From positions 1,178,001 to 1,242,000 of the forward strand of contig NZ_JAZHOH010000001.1 of the NCBI RefSeq assembly GCF_040419245.1: a DNA stretch of 64,000 bases, written 5' to 3'. The position numbers were made by a program, and so were the translations under genes. The stretch comes from Ewingella sp. CoE-038-23. GTDB lineage: Bacteria; Pseudomonadota; Gammaproteobacteria; Enterobacterales; Enterobacteriaceae. Position 1 is the first letter of the stretch. Each line of letters opens with the position of its first letter. This document shows, piece after piece, positions 1-9,500 of the stretch. The notes under the pieces were generated by a model. It had not been told where the DNA came from, searched no databases, and saw only the letters and a list, made by a program, of their open reading frames with translations.

Positions 1-674
1 GCCTGCTGCAATCCTCATGCGACGGCGAAACTCTGGTGGTGACTGAAGGGGTGTTCAGTATGGATGGCGATGCCGCGCCTCTGGCTGAGATCCACCAACA
101 GGCTCGCGATAACCACGCGTGGCTGCTGGTGGACGATGCCCACGGCGTCGGGGTGATTGGCGAGCAGGGGCGGGGCAGTTGCTGGCTGCAAGGGGTTCGC
201 CCCGAGCTGTTGGTGGTCACTTTCGGTAAGGCGTTTGGCTGTAGCGGTGCTGCCGTGCTGTGCGACGACGACACGGCGGACTACCTGTTGCAGTTCGCCC
301 GTCATCTGATTTATAGCACCGCCATGCCCGCCGCGCAGGTCTGCGCCCTTCAGGCCAGCCTGCGCTGTATTCAACAAGGCGATGCGCTGCGTGATAAACT
401 GACGGCCAATATTGCCCGTTTTCGCGCTGGCGCGGCAGATTTGCCTTATCGGCTTACCTCCTCCGCGACCGCCATTCAGCCGCTGATTGTCGGTGAAAAC
501 CAGCCGACGCTCGACTTAGCTCAGCGTCTGCGCGAGCGCGGCCTGTGGGTGAGCGCCATTCGCCCGCCGACCGTACCGCCGGGCAGCGCAAGACTGCGCA
601 TTACCCTCACGGCTGCTCATCAGCCGGAAGATATCGATTTTTTGCTGGAGTCCCTTCATGGGTGCAGTCACTGA
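1..674 (+). CDS. bioF: 8-amino-7-oxononanoate synthase, 3' part (cut by left edge)
   Basis: PLP-dependent enzyme that condenses pimeloyl-ACP with alanine in biotin synthesis. The open frame runs in from the left edge, with its first full codon at base 3, so the N-terminus lies outside the window. The visible part carries the family segment [11 protein letters not shown] and the PLP-lysine region [13 protein letters not shown]. The stop at 672-674 lies 17 bases inside bioC, so the two genes are translationally coupled. The order bioF-bioC-bioD is the usual enterobacterial one. Identity is very secure; only the start is missing. Confidence 0.95.
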   Translation, partial: LLQSSCDGETLVVTEGVFSMDGDAAPLAEIHQQARDNHAWLLVDDAHGVGVIGEQGRGSCWLQGVRPELLVVTFGKAFGCSGAAVLCDDDTADYLLQFARHLIYSTAMPAAQVCALQASLRCIQQGDALRDKLTANIARFRAGAADLPYRLTSSATAIQPLIVGENQPTLDLAQRLRERGLWVSAIRPPTVPPGSARLRITLTAAHQPEDIDFLLESLHGCSH

Positions 675-1449
675 ATTAGTGAACAAACAAGCCGTAGCCG
701 ACGCCTTTAGCCGCGCTGCCGGTCATTACGAAAACGCCGCACAGTTACAGCGTGACGTGGGCGAACACCTGCTCAGCATGGTGGCAGAGCAGCATCAAAG
801 CGCCGGTAACCGCGTACTCGACGCGGGCTGCGGCACCGGCTATTTCAGCCGCCGCTGGCGCGATATGGGCAAACAGGTGACGGCGCTGGATTTGTCGCAA
901 GGCATGCTGGACGTGGCCAGCGCGCTGAATTCCGCCGAAAGCTATATTCCCGGCGACATTGAACGCCTGCCGCTGGCGGATCAGTCAGTAGACATCTGCT
1001 ACAGCAATCTGGCGGTGCAGTGGTGCAACGCGCTGCCGCGCGCGCTGGAAGAGATGCACCGCGTGACGCGCATTGGCGGGCTGGTGGTGTTTTCCACGCT
1101 GGCCGAAGGCTCGCTCGGCGAGTTGGCTGCGGCATGGATGAAGGTCGACGGGCGTCGCCACGTCAATCAGTTCCTCACCCCGGACAAAATCGCCGAAGCC
1201 TGCGCGCCTTATCGCCACGACGTGCAGTTCAGCCAGCAAACCCTGCTGTTTCCCGACGTCATGAGCCTGATGCGTTCACTGAAAGGCATCGGCGCGACCC
1301 ACATCAAAAACGGTCGCCTTGGCGGTCTGGGCGGGCGCGAACGCCTCGCCAAGCTGGAAAAGCACTACGCCCGTCAAGACGGCATGCTGCCGCTGACCTA
1401 TAAGTTGGTGTATGGAGTGCTTCAGGTCGAAGAATTAATCCCACGCTAA
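658..1449 (+). CDS. bioC: Malonyl-ACP O-methyltransferase BioC
   Basis: SAM-dependent methyltransferase that methylates the free carboxyl of malonyl-ACP, so that fatty-acid synthase can build the pimeloyl chain of biotin. The 263-residue product has the SAM-binding motif VLDAGCGTG at residues 53-61 and the following acidic residue of strand two (TALDLS). The ATG at 658 lies inside the end of bioF, which fits operon coupling. The stop codon is directly abutted by an ERIC-type repeat that separates bioC from bioD. Confidence 0.95.
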   Translation: MGAVTELVNKQAVADAFSRAAGHYENAAQLQRDVGEHLLSMVAEQHQSAGNRVLDAGCGTGYFSRRWRDMGKQVTALDLSQGMLDVASALNSAESYIPGDIERLPLADQSVDICYSNLAVQWCNALPRALEEMHRVTRIGGLVVFSTLAEGSLGELAAAWMKVDGRRHVNQFLTPDKIAEACAPYRHDVQFSQQTLLFPDVMSLMRSLKGIGATHIKNGRLGGLGGRERLAKLEKHYARQDGMLPLTYKLVYGVLQVEELIPR

Positions 1450-1573
1450 AATCCGTCGTCCTTGACGCTGTCTCTGCGTTGGCTGCGCGTGCTCACCCGA
1501 ATCACTGACCTATGTCAGCTCATCGGGCTGAACCCGCTTGCCGCCTTGATACAGCGCCAATGACTTTGGATTT
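1448..1573. repeat. ERIC-type intergenic repeat (126 bp)
   Basis: An imperfect palindrome with terminal AAATCC / GGATTT and a central TGAC-ctat-GTCA core. On the reverse strand it reads GAGCTGACATAGGTCAGTGA, then GGGTGAGCACGCGCAGCCAA. These match the conserved ERIC core (remembered form GAGCTTACATAAGTAAGTGA and GGGTGAGCG...GCAGCCAA). The length of 126 bases is the usual full ERIC size. It starts within the bioC stop codon and ends 35 bases before the bioD start, so it is transcribed in the bio operon. Confidence 0.85.
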
Positions 1574-1608
1574 CGATTTTGTTCGAGAAAGACATTGGCT
1601 ATCTAAAA

Positions 1609-2289
1609 ATGAAAAAAACATTCTTCATTACCGGCACGGACACTGAAGTCGGTAAAACCGTGGCGACCACGGCTTTTTTGCAAGCTGCGGCGCAGGCTGG
1701 GTTTTCTACGGCGGGCTATAAACCGGTGGCGTCAGGCAGTGAAATGACCGCCGAGGGTGCGCGAAATAGCGACGCGCTGGCCTTGCAGGCCAATAGCTCG
1801 GTGGCCCTGAGTTATGACGAGGTGAATCCGTGCACCTTCCTTGAGCCGACTTCGCCACACATCGTCAGCCAACTGGAACAGCGACCTATCGCGCTGGAAA
1901 CTCTGTCGGCGGGGTTACGCCATCTACAGCCGAAAGCTGACTGGACGGTGGTTGAAGGGGCGGGGGGCTGGTTTACGCCGCTCAGCGAGCAGCACACCTT
2001 TGCCGACTGGGTGGTGCGCGAACAGCTGCCGGTGGTTCTGGTGGTGGGAATGCGTCTGGGCTGCATCAACCATGCGCTGCTCACCGCGCAGGCGGTGGCG
2101 CAAAGCGGCCTAAAATTGGTGGGGTGGATTGCCAATGACGTACAGGAAACGGGGAAGCATCATCAGGCCTATCTTGCCACGCTCGCGCGTATGCTGCCTG
2201 CGCCCATGCTGGGCGAGATCCCGTTCCTTGATAACACCAGCGACGCCAATTTGGGGCAGTATCTCGACCTTTCGCCTCTCACACGCTGA
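1609..2289 (+). CDS. bioD: Dethiobiotin synthetase
   Basis: ATP-dependent carboxylase that closes the ureido ring to form dethiobiotin from diaminopelargonic acid. The P-loop GTDTEVGKT is at residues 9-17 and the conserved VEGAGGW at 115-121. The ATG at 1609 gives 226 residues, like other BioD proteins; the frame opens further upstream, but that part would read through the end of the ERIC repeat. The 3' end overlaps the convergent ABC-ATPase gene by 11 bases. Confidence 0.95.
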   Translation: MKKTFFITGTDTEVGKTVATTAFLQAAAQAGFSTAGYKPVASGSEMTAEGARNSDALALQANSSVALSYDEVNPCTFLEPTSPHIVSQLEQRPIALETLSAGLRHLQPKADWTVVEGAGGWFTPLSEQHTFADWVVREQLPVVLVVGMRLGCINHALLTAQAVAQSGLKLVGWIANDVQETGKHHQAYLATLARMLPAPMLGEIPFLDNTSDANLGQYLDLSPLTR

Positions 2290-2989
2290 GATAGTCTTTC
2301 ACTAAATCGTCGTTAAGCTGGGCCAGCGTGCCCTGTGCCACGTTGCGGCCGCTATCGAGCAGGCAGAAGCGGTCCGCCACGCTGCGAATAAAGGGTAGGC
2401 GGTGACCGACCAGCAGCAGCGTCAGGCCTAAATCGCGGTTGAGGCGGTGAATGATATTGCCCATGTTGGCCGCCATCGCCGGGCTGGTGTGCTCGGTTGG
2501 CTCATCAAGGATCAATAACTCCGGCTCCAGCACCAGCGCGCGGCTGATCGCCAGCTGCTGCTGCTCGCTTTCATCCAGCTCTCCGGCCTTGTGTGACCCC
2601 ATCTCCTTCAATGCAGGGAAAAGTTCGTAGACCTGCTCGGGGATGCGGCGATTCTTGTTGCGCCCGGCCATCATGGCAATTTGCAGGTTTTCATCCACAC
2701 TCATTTGCGAAAAAATCTGCCGACCTTCAGGCACATAGCCAATGCCGACCATTGCGCGGCCCTCGACGGGCAAATCCAGCAGATTCTGTGGCTCAGCATT
2801 CGCCGACTGCCAGGAGATGCTGCCGCTCTTCACTGGCAGGTGTCCCATGATGCAGTTAATCAGCGTGGTTTTGCCGACGCCGTTGCGGCCAATCAGGAAA
2901 GTGCACTGGCCGCGATACAGCTCCAGATTGATATCCCACAGAATATGCTTCTGGCCGTAATACTGATTTACCGACTTTATACTCAACAT
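2279..2989 (-). CDS. Orphan UrtE/LivF-type ABC ATPase with a degenerate signature motif
   Basis: A 236-residue ATP-binding cassette closest to UrtE, the urea-transport ATPase of the branched-chain amino-acid type. It has Walker A GRNGVGKT (34-41), the Q-loop in YVPEGRQIF and Walker B LLILDEPTE (158-166). The ABC signature, normally LSGGQ or LSGGE, reads LDESEQQQ (138-145), so both glycines are lost. The D-loop side reads EHTSP instead of the usual EGIQP. A good ribosome site (GGGAGG) precedes the ATG at 2989. No permease, binding protein or second ATPase is nearby. It may be a regulatory or structural ATPase, or a decaying remnant of an urt operon. Confidence 0.8.
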   Translation of the reverse strand: MLSIKSVNQYYGQKHILWDINLELYRGQCTFLIGRNGVGKTTLINCIMGHLPVKSGSISWQSANAEPQNLLDLPVEGRAMVGIGYVPEGRQIFSQMSVDENLQIAMMAGRNKNRRIPEQVYELFPALKEMGSHKAGELDESEQQQLAISRALVLEPELLILDEPTEHTSPAMAANMGNIIHRLNRDLGLTLLLVGHRLPFIRSVADRFCLLDSGRNVAQGTLAQLNDDLVKDYLSV

Positions 2990-3483
2990 CAGACCTCCCT
3001 AAACTCCTGCCGCTGGCTGGCCTCATGGCTTTAGCTTGGCGGAGTCACTGTTTAACTGACCGTCACTGTCATATTTCTGACATTTATGTTTCGCAATTTC
3101 CGTAATTTCACAGAATTTTATGCGGCAGGTTAGCAAGTTTGTTAACAGCATCAATTGGCAATAAATAGCCTTTAGCCAGTGATAAAAGGCTGAAACGGCG
3201 GTTTCTTACGGCTTAAGCTAGCGAGAGCGACCCAAAAATAGCGTTTTTGTAAAAGCTGCGTTTTTAGGGCGATGCGCTGTAAACAACCGATATGAATAAT
3301 ATTGCAACTCTTAGGCCAAGTTTGGCGGGATAACTCCTAAAGAGGTTGTAACCAGACTGTTAATGGTTTGAAAGAGTGCCAAAGAGGAAAAATCATTAAA
3401 TTGGGCAATCAGTGTGACGGGGAAGTGGCGAAATAGTGCACTTTACCAGTGCTGAACAGAGAGTTTGTGGTGCAATACTGATG
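2990..3483. other. Left part of the bioD-uvrB intergenic region, no gene seen
   Basis: AT-rich stretch between the ABC-ATPase start and the first DnaA box. No open frame with a ribosome site or recognisable protein is present. It probably carries the promoter of the reverse-strand ATPase gene, but I could not assign hexamers with confidence. Confidence 0.5.
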
Positions 3484-3492
3484 TGTGGATAA
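3484..3492 (-). promoter_or_regulatory. DnaA box (TTATCCACA)
   Basis: The forward strand reads TGTGGATAA, an exact match to the strong DnaA box TTATCCACA on the reverse strand. It lies about 190 bases from the tight three-box cluster at 3680-3714 in the same intergenic region. Confidence 0.6.
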
Positions 3493-3679
3493 GACAAATC
3501 CGACTGCCGATATACAAATTTTTTCATTTTGCAATATCTATGGCACAGCATATCTAGGCAAAATCGGCATATATAAAGAAGTAAAAAAGGCAAAAAATAA
3601 CTAAAAACCTTAGCCCGAAACCCATCGCGGGTGAAACTGCCTTTTTTGACAGGTCGCGCTGCGTGGGGCGTGCTGTGAG

Positions 3680-3714
3680 TTATCCACCATTCCTGTGGAT
3701 AACCATGTGCATGA
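3680..3714. promoter_or_regulatory. Clustered DnaA boxes, candidate DARS1 core
   Basis: Three boxes lie in 35 bases: TTATCCACC (3680-3688, forward, 8/9), TGTGGATAA (3694-3702, reverse, 9/9) and TGTGCATGA (3706-3714, reverse, 8/9). In E. coli the DnaA-reactivating sequence DARS1 lies between bioD and uvrB and has three core DnaA boxes. The location and box density match here. A further variant, TGGGGATAA, lies at 3902-3910. DARS1 promotes ADP-to-ATP exchange on DnaA and so helps time replication initiation. The assignment rests on synteny plus motif; there is no functional evidence in the sequence. Confidence 0.75.
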
Positions 3715-4022
3715 GAGTAAGAAAAGTTGCTACAAGCGAGTCTGGACGCGGCCTGCGCTCGGTTTGTCGTTAATCCCACCTTTTTAATCATAATGATATT
3801 TTTCAATGAGTTATGATAAATCAAGCGTTGTCAAATTGTGATCTGGCGCTTGTGTCAATTTTCGTCAGTCTGTGGTCAAAAAGTTAATTCGTAAAAATAA
3901 TTGGGGATAAATGTTCTCTCATGGGGAAAAGTGGGTTAATGGAATAACCTAAAAAAGTGCAGCTTTCTTCGCATCTTAGAAACCACGCTATGGCCTGCGA
4001 ACAAATCAACAGCACATCGCCA

Positions 4023-4051
4023 TTGGAAGCTGGTTTTATATCCAGTACTAT
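4023..4051 (+). promoter_or_regulatory. uvrB promoter with overlapping LexA (SOS) box
   Basis: A -35 TTGGAA (4023-4028) and -10 TACTAT (4046-4051) are separated by 17 bases. The spacer holds AGCTGGTTTTATATCCAGTA (4028-4047). This matches the LexA consensus (CTG-N10-CAG) and agrees at 17 of 20 positions with the E. coli uvrB SOS box as I remember it. LexA bound here would block RNA polymerase, giving damage-inducible uvrB. Confidence 0.8.
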
Positions 4052-4138
4052 ATAGCTGGCAAAATTCATGGAGTCTTCCATACTGAGTCTCCGCAGCCCG
4101 TGTTATGCGATTCTTCTCTTCTGTCAGGTAGCCCGTTC

Positions 4139-6145
4139 ATGAGCAAAGTATTCAAACTGCATTCCGACTTTAAACCGTCAGGCGATCAGCCTGAGGCCAT
4201 ACGCGCTTTGGAAGAAGGGCTGGAGAATGGTCTGGCGCACCAAACGCTGCTGGGGGTGACCGGCTCGGGGAAAACCTTTACCGTCGCCAACGTGATTGCC
4301 GACCTGAATCGCCCAACCATGGTGCTGGCGCCCAACAAGACGCTGGCTGCCCAGTTGTATGGCGAGATGAAAGAGTTTTTCCCGGAAAACGCCGTCGAAT
4401 ATTTTGTCTCTTACTACGACTACTATCAGCCTGAAGCCTATGTACCCAGCTCTGATACCTTTATCGAAAAAGACGCCTCGGTGAATGAACACATCGAGCA
4501 GATGCGTCTTTCCGCCACCAAAGCCCTGCTTGAACGCCGCGACGTGGTGGTGGTGGCTTCGGTTTCGGCAATCTATGGTCTGGGTGACCCAGATCTCTAT
4601 CTGAAGATGATGCTGCACCTGACCAAAGGGATGATCATCGACCAGCGCGCTATCCTACGCCGACTGGCCGAACTGCAATATGCCCGCAACGATCAGGCCT
4701 TCCAGCGCAGTACCTTCCGCGTGCGCGGCGAGGTGATCGACGTGTTCCCGGCTGAGTCCGACGACATGGCGCTGCGCATCGAACTGTTTGACCAAGAAGT
4801 GGAGCGCCTGTCGCTGTTTGACCCGCTGACCGGGCAAATTCAGCAAGAGGTTCCGCGCTTCACCATCTACCCGAAAACCCACTACGTGACGCCACGCGAG
4901 CGAATCGTGCAGGCGATGGAAGAGATCAAAGTCGAGCTGGCGGATCGTCGCAAAAACCTGCTCGACAACAACAAACTGCTGGAAGAGCAGCGCATCAGCC
5001 AGCGCACCCAGTTTGATCTGGAGATGATGAATGAGCTGGGCTACTGCTCGGGGATCGAAAACTACTCGCGCTACCTGTCAGGGCGCGGGCCGGGCGAGCC
5101 GCCACCGACGCTGTTCGACTATTTACCCGCCGATGGCCTGCTGATTGTCGACGAATCCCACGTCACCATCCCGCAAATCGGCGGCATGTACAAAGGCGAC
5201 CGTTCGCGCAAAGAGACGCTGGTGGAGTATGGTTTCCGCCTGCCCTCCGCGCTGGATAACCGACCAATGCGTTTCGAAGAGTTTGAAGCCGCCGCGCCGC
5301 AAAGCATCTATGTGTCCGCCACGCCGGGCACCTATGAAATGGAAAAATCTGGCGGCGACGTAGTGGAGCAAGTAGTGCGCCCAACGGGCCTGCTTGATCC
5401 ATTGATTGAAGTGCGCCCGGTGGCGACCCAGGTCGATGACCTGCTGTCGGAAATCCGCAAACGCGTGGAGATTAACGAGCGCGTGCTGGTGACCACGCTG
5501 ACCAAGCGCATGGCCGAGGACTTGACCGAGTATCTGGAAGAGCACGGCGAGCGCGTGCGTTATCTCCACTCTGACATCGACACCGTCGAGCGCGTCGAAA
5601 TCATTCGTGATTTGCGCTTAGGCGAGTTTGACGTGCTGGTGGGCATCAACTTACTGCGAGAAGGTTTGGACATGCCTGAAGTGTCGCTGGTGGCGATTCT
5701 GGACGCCGACAAAGAGGGCTTCCTGCGCTCCGAGCGTTCACTGATCCAGACCATCGGCCGCGCGGCCCGTAACCTCAACGGCAAAGCCATTCTTTACGGC
5801 GACAAAATCACTAACTCGATGCGTAGGGCTATCGACGAAACCGAGCGCCGTCGCGCCAAGCAAGAGGCTTACAACACTGAGCACGGCATTACGCCGATGG
5901 GCCTGAATAAGAAAATCTCTGACATTCTTCAACTGGGCCAGCCTAAGACCAAGAAGAACAAAGACAAGCGCGATGCCGAAGCCTTCGAAACCGCCAAGCT
6001 GCTTACGCCAAAAGCGCTGGAGCAGCGTATTCGCGAGCTAGAAAGCAAGATGTACACCCACGCGCAGAATCTGGAGTTTGAAGACGCGGCGAGAACCCGT
6101 GATGAGTTGCAGTCTCTGCGAGATCAATTTATCGCCTTGTCCTAA
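4139..6145 (+). CDS. uvrB: Excinuclease ABC subunit B
   Basis: Damage-verification helicase-like subunit of nucleotide excision repair; it is loaded by UvrA and recruits UvrC. Walker A GVTGSGKT is at residues 39-46, followed by the beta-hairpin segment around [10 protein letters not shown], the DESH box, and a C-terminal UVR domain ([20 protein letters not shown]). The ATG at 4139 gives 668 residues, close to the E. coli length. The open frame extends 13 codons upstream, but [18 protein letters not shown] is the conserved N-terminus. It lies downstream of a LexA-controlled promoter. Confidence 0.97.
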   Translation: MSKVFKLHSDFKPSGDQPEAIRALEEGLENGLAHQTLLGVTGSGKTFTVANVIADLNRPTMVLAPNKTLAAQLYGEMKEFFPENAVEYFVSYYDYYQPEAYVPSSDTFIEKDASVNEHIEQMRLSATKALLERRDVVVVASVSAIYGLGDPDLYLKMMLHLTKGMIIDQRAILRRLAELQYARNDQAFQRSTFRVRGEVIDVFPAESDDMALRIELFDQEVERLSLFDPLTGQIQQEVPRFTIYPKTHYVTPRERIVQAMEEIKVELADRRKNLLDNNKLLEEQRISQRTQFDLEMMNELGYCSGIENYSRYLSGRGPGEPPPTLFDYLPADGLLIVDESHVTIPQIGGMYKGDRSRKETLVEYGFRLPSALDNRPMRFEEFEAAAPQSIYVSATPGTYEMEKSGGDVVEQVVRPTGLLDPLIEVRPVATQVDDLLSEIRKRVEINERVLVTTLTKRMAEDLTEYLEEHGERVRYLHSDIDTVERVEIIRDLRLGEFDVLVGINLLREGLDMPEVSLVAILDADKEGFLRSERSLIQTIGRAARNLNGKAILYGDKITNSMRRAIDETERRRAKQEAYNTEHGITPMGLNKKISDILQLGQPKTKKNKDKRDAEAFETAKLLTPKALEQRIRELESKMYTHAQNLEFEDAARTRDELQSLRDQFIALS

Positions 6146-6228
6146 TCCTTCCCGCCCATCCAACATGGTCGCGCGCAGTGAAAAGATGCTAGACTGCGCG
6201 CCCTGTAAAATCGACTTGCGAGCGAACC

Positions 6229-6606
6229 ATGACTGACACACCTTCACCGAAACCCGCTGCGGCGAAAGATCCTCTGCACGGCGTGACGCTGGAAGCACTG
6301 CTGACTAAGCTGGTGGACAGTTTTGGCTGGCCGGCGCTGGCGGCGCAGGTGAACATCAACTGCTTCAAAAGTGACCCGAGCATCAAGTCCAGTTTGAAGT
6401 TTTTGCGTCGGACGCCGTGGGCGAGAAAGGAAGTGGAAACGCTGTATCTGGATTTCGTGGAAGGGCATTTGCGTCCTGACATGACACGGAGCAAACGCCG
6501 CACGCCACTGTCTGCCGAGAAGCCGCAAAAGCCGAAAGTCAGCACCGCCAAACCGGCAGCGGACAGCCCGTGGAACAACCATCCGCTGGTGAACAAAAAA
6601 CCTTAA
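6229..6606 (+). CDS. VF530-family (DUF2132) DNA-binding protein
   Basis: A 125-residue protein with the VF530 core: [16 protein letters not shown], then W-x-LA-x-V-NINCF and [13 protein letters not shown]. The family is a small helical fold annotated as DNA-binding, with an unknown cellular role. The C-terminal third is Lys/Pro/Ala-rich and probably disordered. The gene stands alone downstream of uvrB, and its stop overlaps the end of the convergent ybhK homologue by 3 to 4 bases. Confidence 0.85.
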   Translation: MTDTPSPKPAAAKDPLHGVTLEALLTKLVDSFGWPALAAQVNINCFKSDPSIKSSLKFLRRTPWARKEVETLYLDFVEGHLRPDMTRSKRRTPLSAEKPQKPKVSTAKPAADSPWNNHPLVNKKP

Positions 6607-7511
6607 ATCATTTTTTGCAGGGCTTCTTCCAGCGCTTTGCGCAGTAATTCGCGGTCGTGGCGATAAGGAATGTCGCTGGCTTCGAGCTGGGTTTGAATGA
6701 TCAACCGCTCGCTGGCATCGTCGATATTCACCTTCGGCCCGACAATCGCCGCATCCACCGCGCGGCGGCCAATCTGGTTTTCAATTAGCGAAAGCTTGTC
6801 ATGCAGGGTCAGCGATGCCGCCGCCACGCTAAGCTCTTTGCCCAAATTACCAATGTAGACGATGTGCGCGCGGCTGCGGCGCAGCGCCTGAGTTAAGTCT
6901 TTCATCAACAGGAGAGGCATCAGGCTGGTGTAAAAGCTGCCCGGGCCAATCAGCACTAAATCCGCTTCTTTAATCGCCAGAATGGCTTCGCGCGTGGCAC
7001 TCACCTCGGGTTGCAGCATCAGCTCGCGAGGGATTTGCGTCAGCTTGTCGACATTCACTTCGCCATGAACCCACTCGCCATTGGCATCCAGCGCCGCCAA
7101 ATCCACAGGATGCTCTGACATCGGGATCAGCTCGGCGTCTACTTTCAGCAGGCTGCGCACCAAGTTGATTGCTTCGAGAGGGCGCACGCTCAGGTGATCC
7201 AGCGCGCGCAGCATCAAGTTGCCGAGGTTATGCCCGGCCAGCTCGCCTTGCCCACCAAAGCGGAATTCGAACATGGCAGACGCCACGCTTGGCTCAGTGA
7301 TCAGCTGATTGAGACAGTTACGCATATCGCCCCAGGCAATACCGCCCTCGGCGCTGCGAATGCGCCCGGTGGAGCCGCCGTTGTCGGTGGTGGTGACAAT
7401 GCCGGTCAAACGCGATCCAAGGGAGGAGAGGGATGACATAACGCGGCCCAGGCCGTGTCCGCCCCCCAGTGCTACTACGCGGTCGAGATCGGCTAACGTG
7501 CGATTGCGCAT
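6603..7511 (-). CDS. ybhK: YvcK/YbhK family putative gluconeogenesis factor
   Basis: A 302-residue member of the YvcK (CofD-like fold) family, which binds UDP-sugars in Bacillus and affects carbon metabolism and cell shape. The N-terminus has [13 protein letters not shown] (residues 12-24), followed by [13 protein letters not shown], both family hallmarks. The ATG at 7511 gives the same length as E. coli YbhK; the frame extends upstream but that part is not conserved. The bioBFCD-uvrB-ybhK-moaA order is as in E. coli. Confidence 0.92.
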   Translation of the reverse strand: MRNRTLADLDRVVALGGGHGLGRVMSSLSSLGSRLTGIVTTTDNGGSTGRIRSAEGGIAWGDMRNCLNQLITEPSVASAMFEFRFGGQGELAGHNLGNLMLRALDHLSVRPLEAINLVRSLLKVDAELIPMSEHPVDLAALDANGEWVHGEVNVDKLTQIPRELMLQPEVSATREAILAIKEADLVLIGPGSFYTSLMPLLLMKDLTQALRRSRAHIVYIGNLGKELSVAAASLTLHDKLSLIENQIGRRAVDAAIVGPKVNIDDASERLIIQTQLEASDIPYRHDRELLRKALEEALQKMI

Positions 7512-7888
7512 AAAGATCCTTGAAGCTGTCCAGAGAAAATTAAACCTGCCACTCGCGCGGCAGCAAATTAGGGTTTTGATGTCATTTCTTCGGTTGATTT
7601 TACCCAATTTTGCAACAAGGTGTTATTCAACTTATGTCTGAAATGCGAGGTAAACCCGCAGCATTGATGAGGTTTCTTGTCGTTATCGTGCTGAGAATTG
7701 CCTTTAAAATCCGCTATATATATAAATACATAGCGAAAACCGCCTTGGAGTTCCTTCCCGCGCGGCGTTACAATAGCCCTCGTAACCACGTTTTTTCCCC
7801 TGCGCTTGCAGCTGAAAAAATCAAACTCCTAGCCTTGCCGCCTAAGTTATCTGCCCGAATTGGTGAACTTTCTCACTGATTTTGCACA
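7512..7888. other. ybhK-moaA divergent intergenic region
   Basis: About 380 bases between the ybhK start and the molybdenum-cofactor riboswitch. It is AT-rich in the middle (TATATATATAAATACATA near 7714-7731). It should contain the promoters of both ybhK and moaA. I see no gene and could not settle the promoter hexamers. Confidence 0.4.
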
Positions 7889-7965
7889 ATAATACGGCGT
7901 CCTGGCCGTGGCTCAGCCACCAGGGTGCAAGGTAGAAATGCCTGCATCTCCCGTATTTGGAAAGG
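7889..7965 (+). ncRNA. Molybdenum cofactor (Moco) riboswitch in the moaA leader
   Basis: The closing stem pairs AATACGG (7891-7897) with CCGTATT (7951-7957). Inside are the conserved segments CTGGCC...GGCTC, CCACCAGGGTGCAAGG and TAGAAATGCCTGCATCT, as in the Moco RNA motif upstream of E. coli moaA. The 3' side (TTGGAAAGG) contains the ribosome site for moaA, so folding can control translation. Moco abundance would shut off moaABCDE expression. Confidence 0.88.
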
Positions 7966-7972
7966 TGTTAAG

Positions 7973-8959
7973 GTGCTTCAACTTACCGATGCTTTTGCTC
8001 GCAAGTTTTATTACTTGCGGCTATCAATTACTGACGTGTGCAATTTCCGTTGCACCTATTGCCTGCCCGACGGCTATAAGCCGCAGGGACACAGCAATAA
8101 AAGTTTTCTGTCGCTGGACGAAATCCGTCGTGTCAGCCGCGCTTTTGCCCATCTAGGGACTGAAAAAGTGCGCCTGACCGGGGGCGAGCCGTCCCTGCGC
8201 CGCGACTTCTGCGACATCATTGCCGCCGTGCGCGAAAACCCCACCATTAAAACGCTGGCCGTCACCACCAATGGATATCGCATGGCGCGTGACGCCAAAC
8301 AGTGGCGCGACGCGGGCCTGACCGCGATTAACGTCAGCGTCGACAGCCTCGACGCTCGCCAATTCCACGCCATTACCGGGCAGGACAAATTCAACGACGT
8401 GATGCGCGGCATCGACGCCGCGTTTGAGGCCGGTTTCAGCAAGGTGAAAGTCAACGCCGTGCTAATGCGCGACGTCAACCACGCCAGCCTGAATACTTTC
8501 CTCAACTGGATCAAACATCGCCCAATCCAACTACGCTTTATTGAGCTGATGGAGACCGGCGACGGCAGCGAGCTATTTCGCAAACACCACGTCTCAGGCG
8601 AAGTCCTACGCGAACAGCTGGTGCAGCAGGGCTGGCAGCTACAAATCCGTGCGCGCAGCGACGGCCCGGCGCAGGTGTTCAGTCACCCGAATTATGTCGG
8701 CGAAATCGGCCTGATCATGCCTTATGAGAAAGACTTCTGCGCCAGCTGCAACCGCCTGCGGGTATCTGCCATCGGCAACCTGCACCTGTGCCTGTTCGGC
8801 GAGCAGGGCATTCCGCTGCGTGATTTGCTGGCGGACGATATGCAGCAAGATGACTTAATGGATAGAATTCAAGGCGGCCTGCGGCAGAAAAAGCAGACCC
8901 ATTTCTTGCATCAGGGCAACACGGGTATTACCCAGAACCTGTCGTTTATTGGTGGTTGA
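7973..8959 (+). CDS. moaA: GTP 3',8-cyclase MoaA
   Basis: Radical-SAM enzyme that converts GTP to the cyclic intermediate used by MoaC in molybdopterin synthesis. The N-terminal cluster motif is C23-x3-C27-x2-C30 (CNFRCTYC); the C-terminal cluster is in [19 protein letters not shown]; and the protein ends in the essential GG. I choose the GTG at 7973 because GGAAAGG (7959-7965) is 7 bases upstream and [16 protein letters not shown] aligns with the E. coli start. An upstream ATG at 7925 would lie inside the riboswitch. Confidence 0.95.
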   Translation: MLQLTDAFARKFYYLRLSITDVCNFRCTYCLPDGYKPQGHSNKSFLSLDEIRRVSRAFAHLGTEKVRLTGGEPSLRRDFCDIIAAVRENPTIKTLAVTTNGYRMARDAKQWRDAGLTAINVSVDSLDARQFHAITGQDKFNDVMRGIDAAFEAGFSKVKVNAVLMRDVNHASLNTFLNWIKHRPIQLRFIELMETGDGSELFRKHHVSGEVLREQLVQQGWQLQIRARSDGPAQVFSHPNYVGEIGLIMPYEKDFCASCNRLRVSAIGNLHLCLFGEQGIPLRDLLADDMQQDDLMDRIQGGLRQKKQTHFLHQGNTGITQNLSFIGG

Positions 8960-8980
8960 AGTCATTCAAGGAGCAACAAG

Positions 8981-9493
8981 ATGAGCAAGGCCAGCAAAGA
9001 TTTCCTTCCCCTTTCTTTGGCAATTCTGACCGTTTCTGACCATCGTACCGAGGCAGAAAACACCTCCGGGCACTATCTGAAAGAGGTGGCCGAAGAGGCA
9101 GGGCACCGCGTTGCGGCGCAAACCATCGTCAAAGATAACCTGTATAAAATTCGCGCGGTGGTCTCGCAATGGATTGCCGATGAGCAGATCCAAGTCATTT
9201 TGATCAACGGCGGCACGGGCTTCACGCAGGGCGACAATACGCCGGAAGCACTCAAACCGCTGTTTGACCGCGAAATCGAAGGCTTCGGCGAGCTGTTCCG
9301 TATGGTGTCTTTTGAAGAGATTGGCACTTCGACCATTCAGTCCCGCGCCTTAGCCGGCATGGCGAACCAGACCGTAATTTTTGCCGTGCCTGGCTCGACC
9401 AGCGCCTGCCGCACCGCGTGGGAACACGTTATCGAGGCCCAGTTAGACGCGCGCAACGGCCCGTGTAACTTCACGCCTCACGTCAAGAAATAA
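8981..9493 (+). CDS. moaB: Molybdenum cofactor biosynthesis protein B
   Basis: A 170-residue MogA/MoaB-fold protein. The fold binds molybdopterin and adenylylates it in homologues; the exact role of E. coli MoaB is unsettled. The conserved nucleotide-binding segment is [22 protein letters not shown] lies 7 bases before the ATG. It is second in moaABCDE, 21 bases after moaA. Confidence 0.95.
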   Translation: MSKASKDFLPLSLAILTVSDHRTEAENTSGHYLKEVAEEAGHRVAAQTIVKDNLYKIRAVVSQWIADEQIQVILINGGTGFTQGDNTPEALKPLFDREIEGFGELFRMVSFEEIGTSTIQSRALAGMANQTVIFAVPGSTSACRTAWEHVIEAQLDARNGPCNFTPHVKK

Positions 9494-9500
9494 GCCCATT

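Noticed and set aside
3826..3840. IHF site near AATCAAGCGTTG in the DARS1 candidate region
   Set aside because: It misses the TTR part of the consensus by one base of spacing; too weak to call by eye.
3396..4081. Reverse-strand open frames (142 and 65 codons) in the bioD-uvrB gap
   Set aside because: Both overlap DnaA boxes or the LexA box and uvrB promoter, have odd composition and no ribosome site, and resemble no protein family.
7925..7972. Upstream ATG start for moaA
   Set aside because: It lies inside the Moco riboswitch; the GTG at 7973 has a well-placed ribosome site and the conserved N-terminus.
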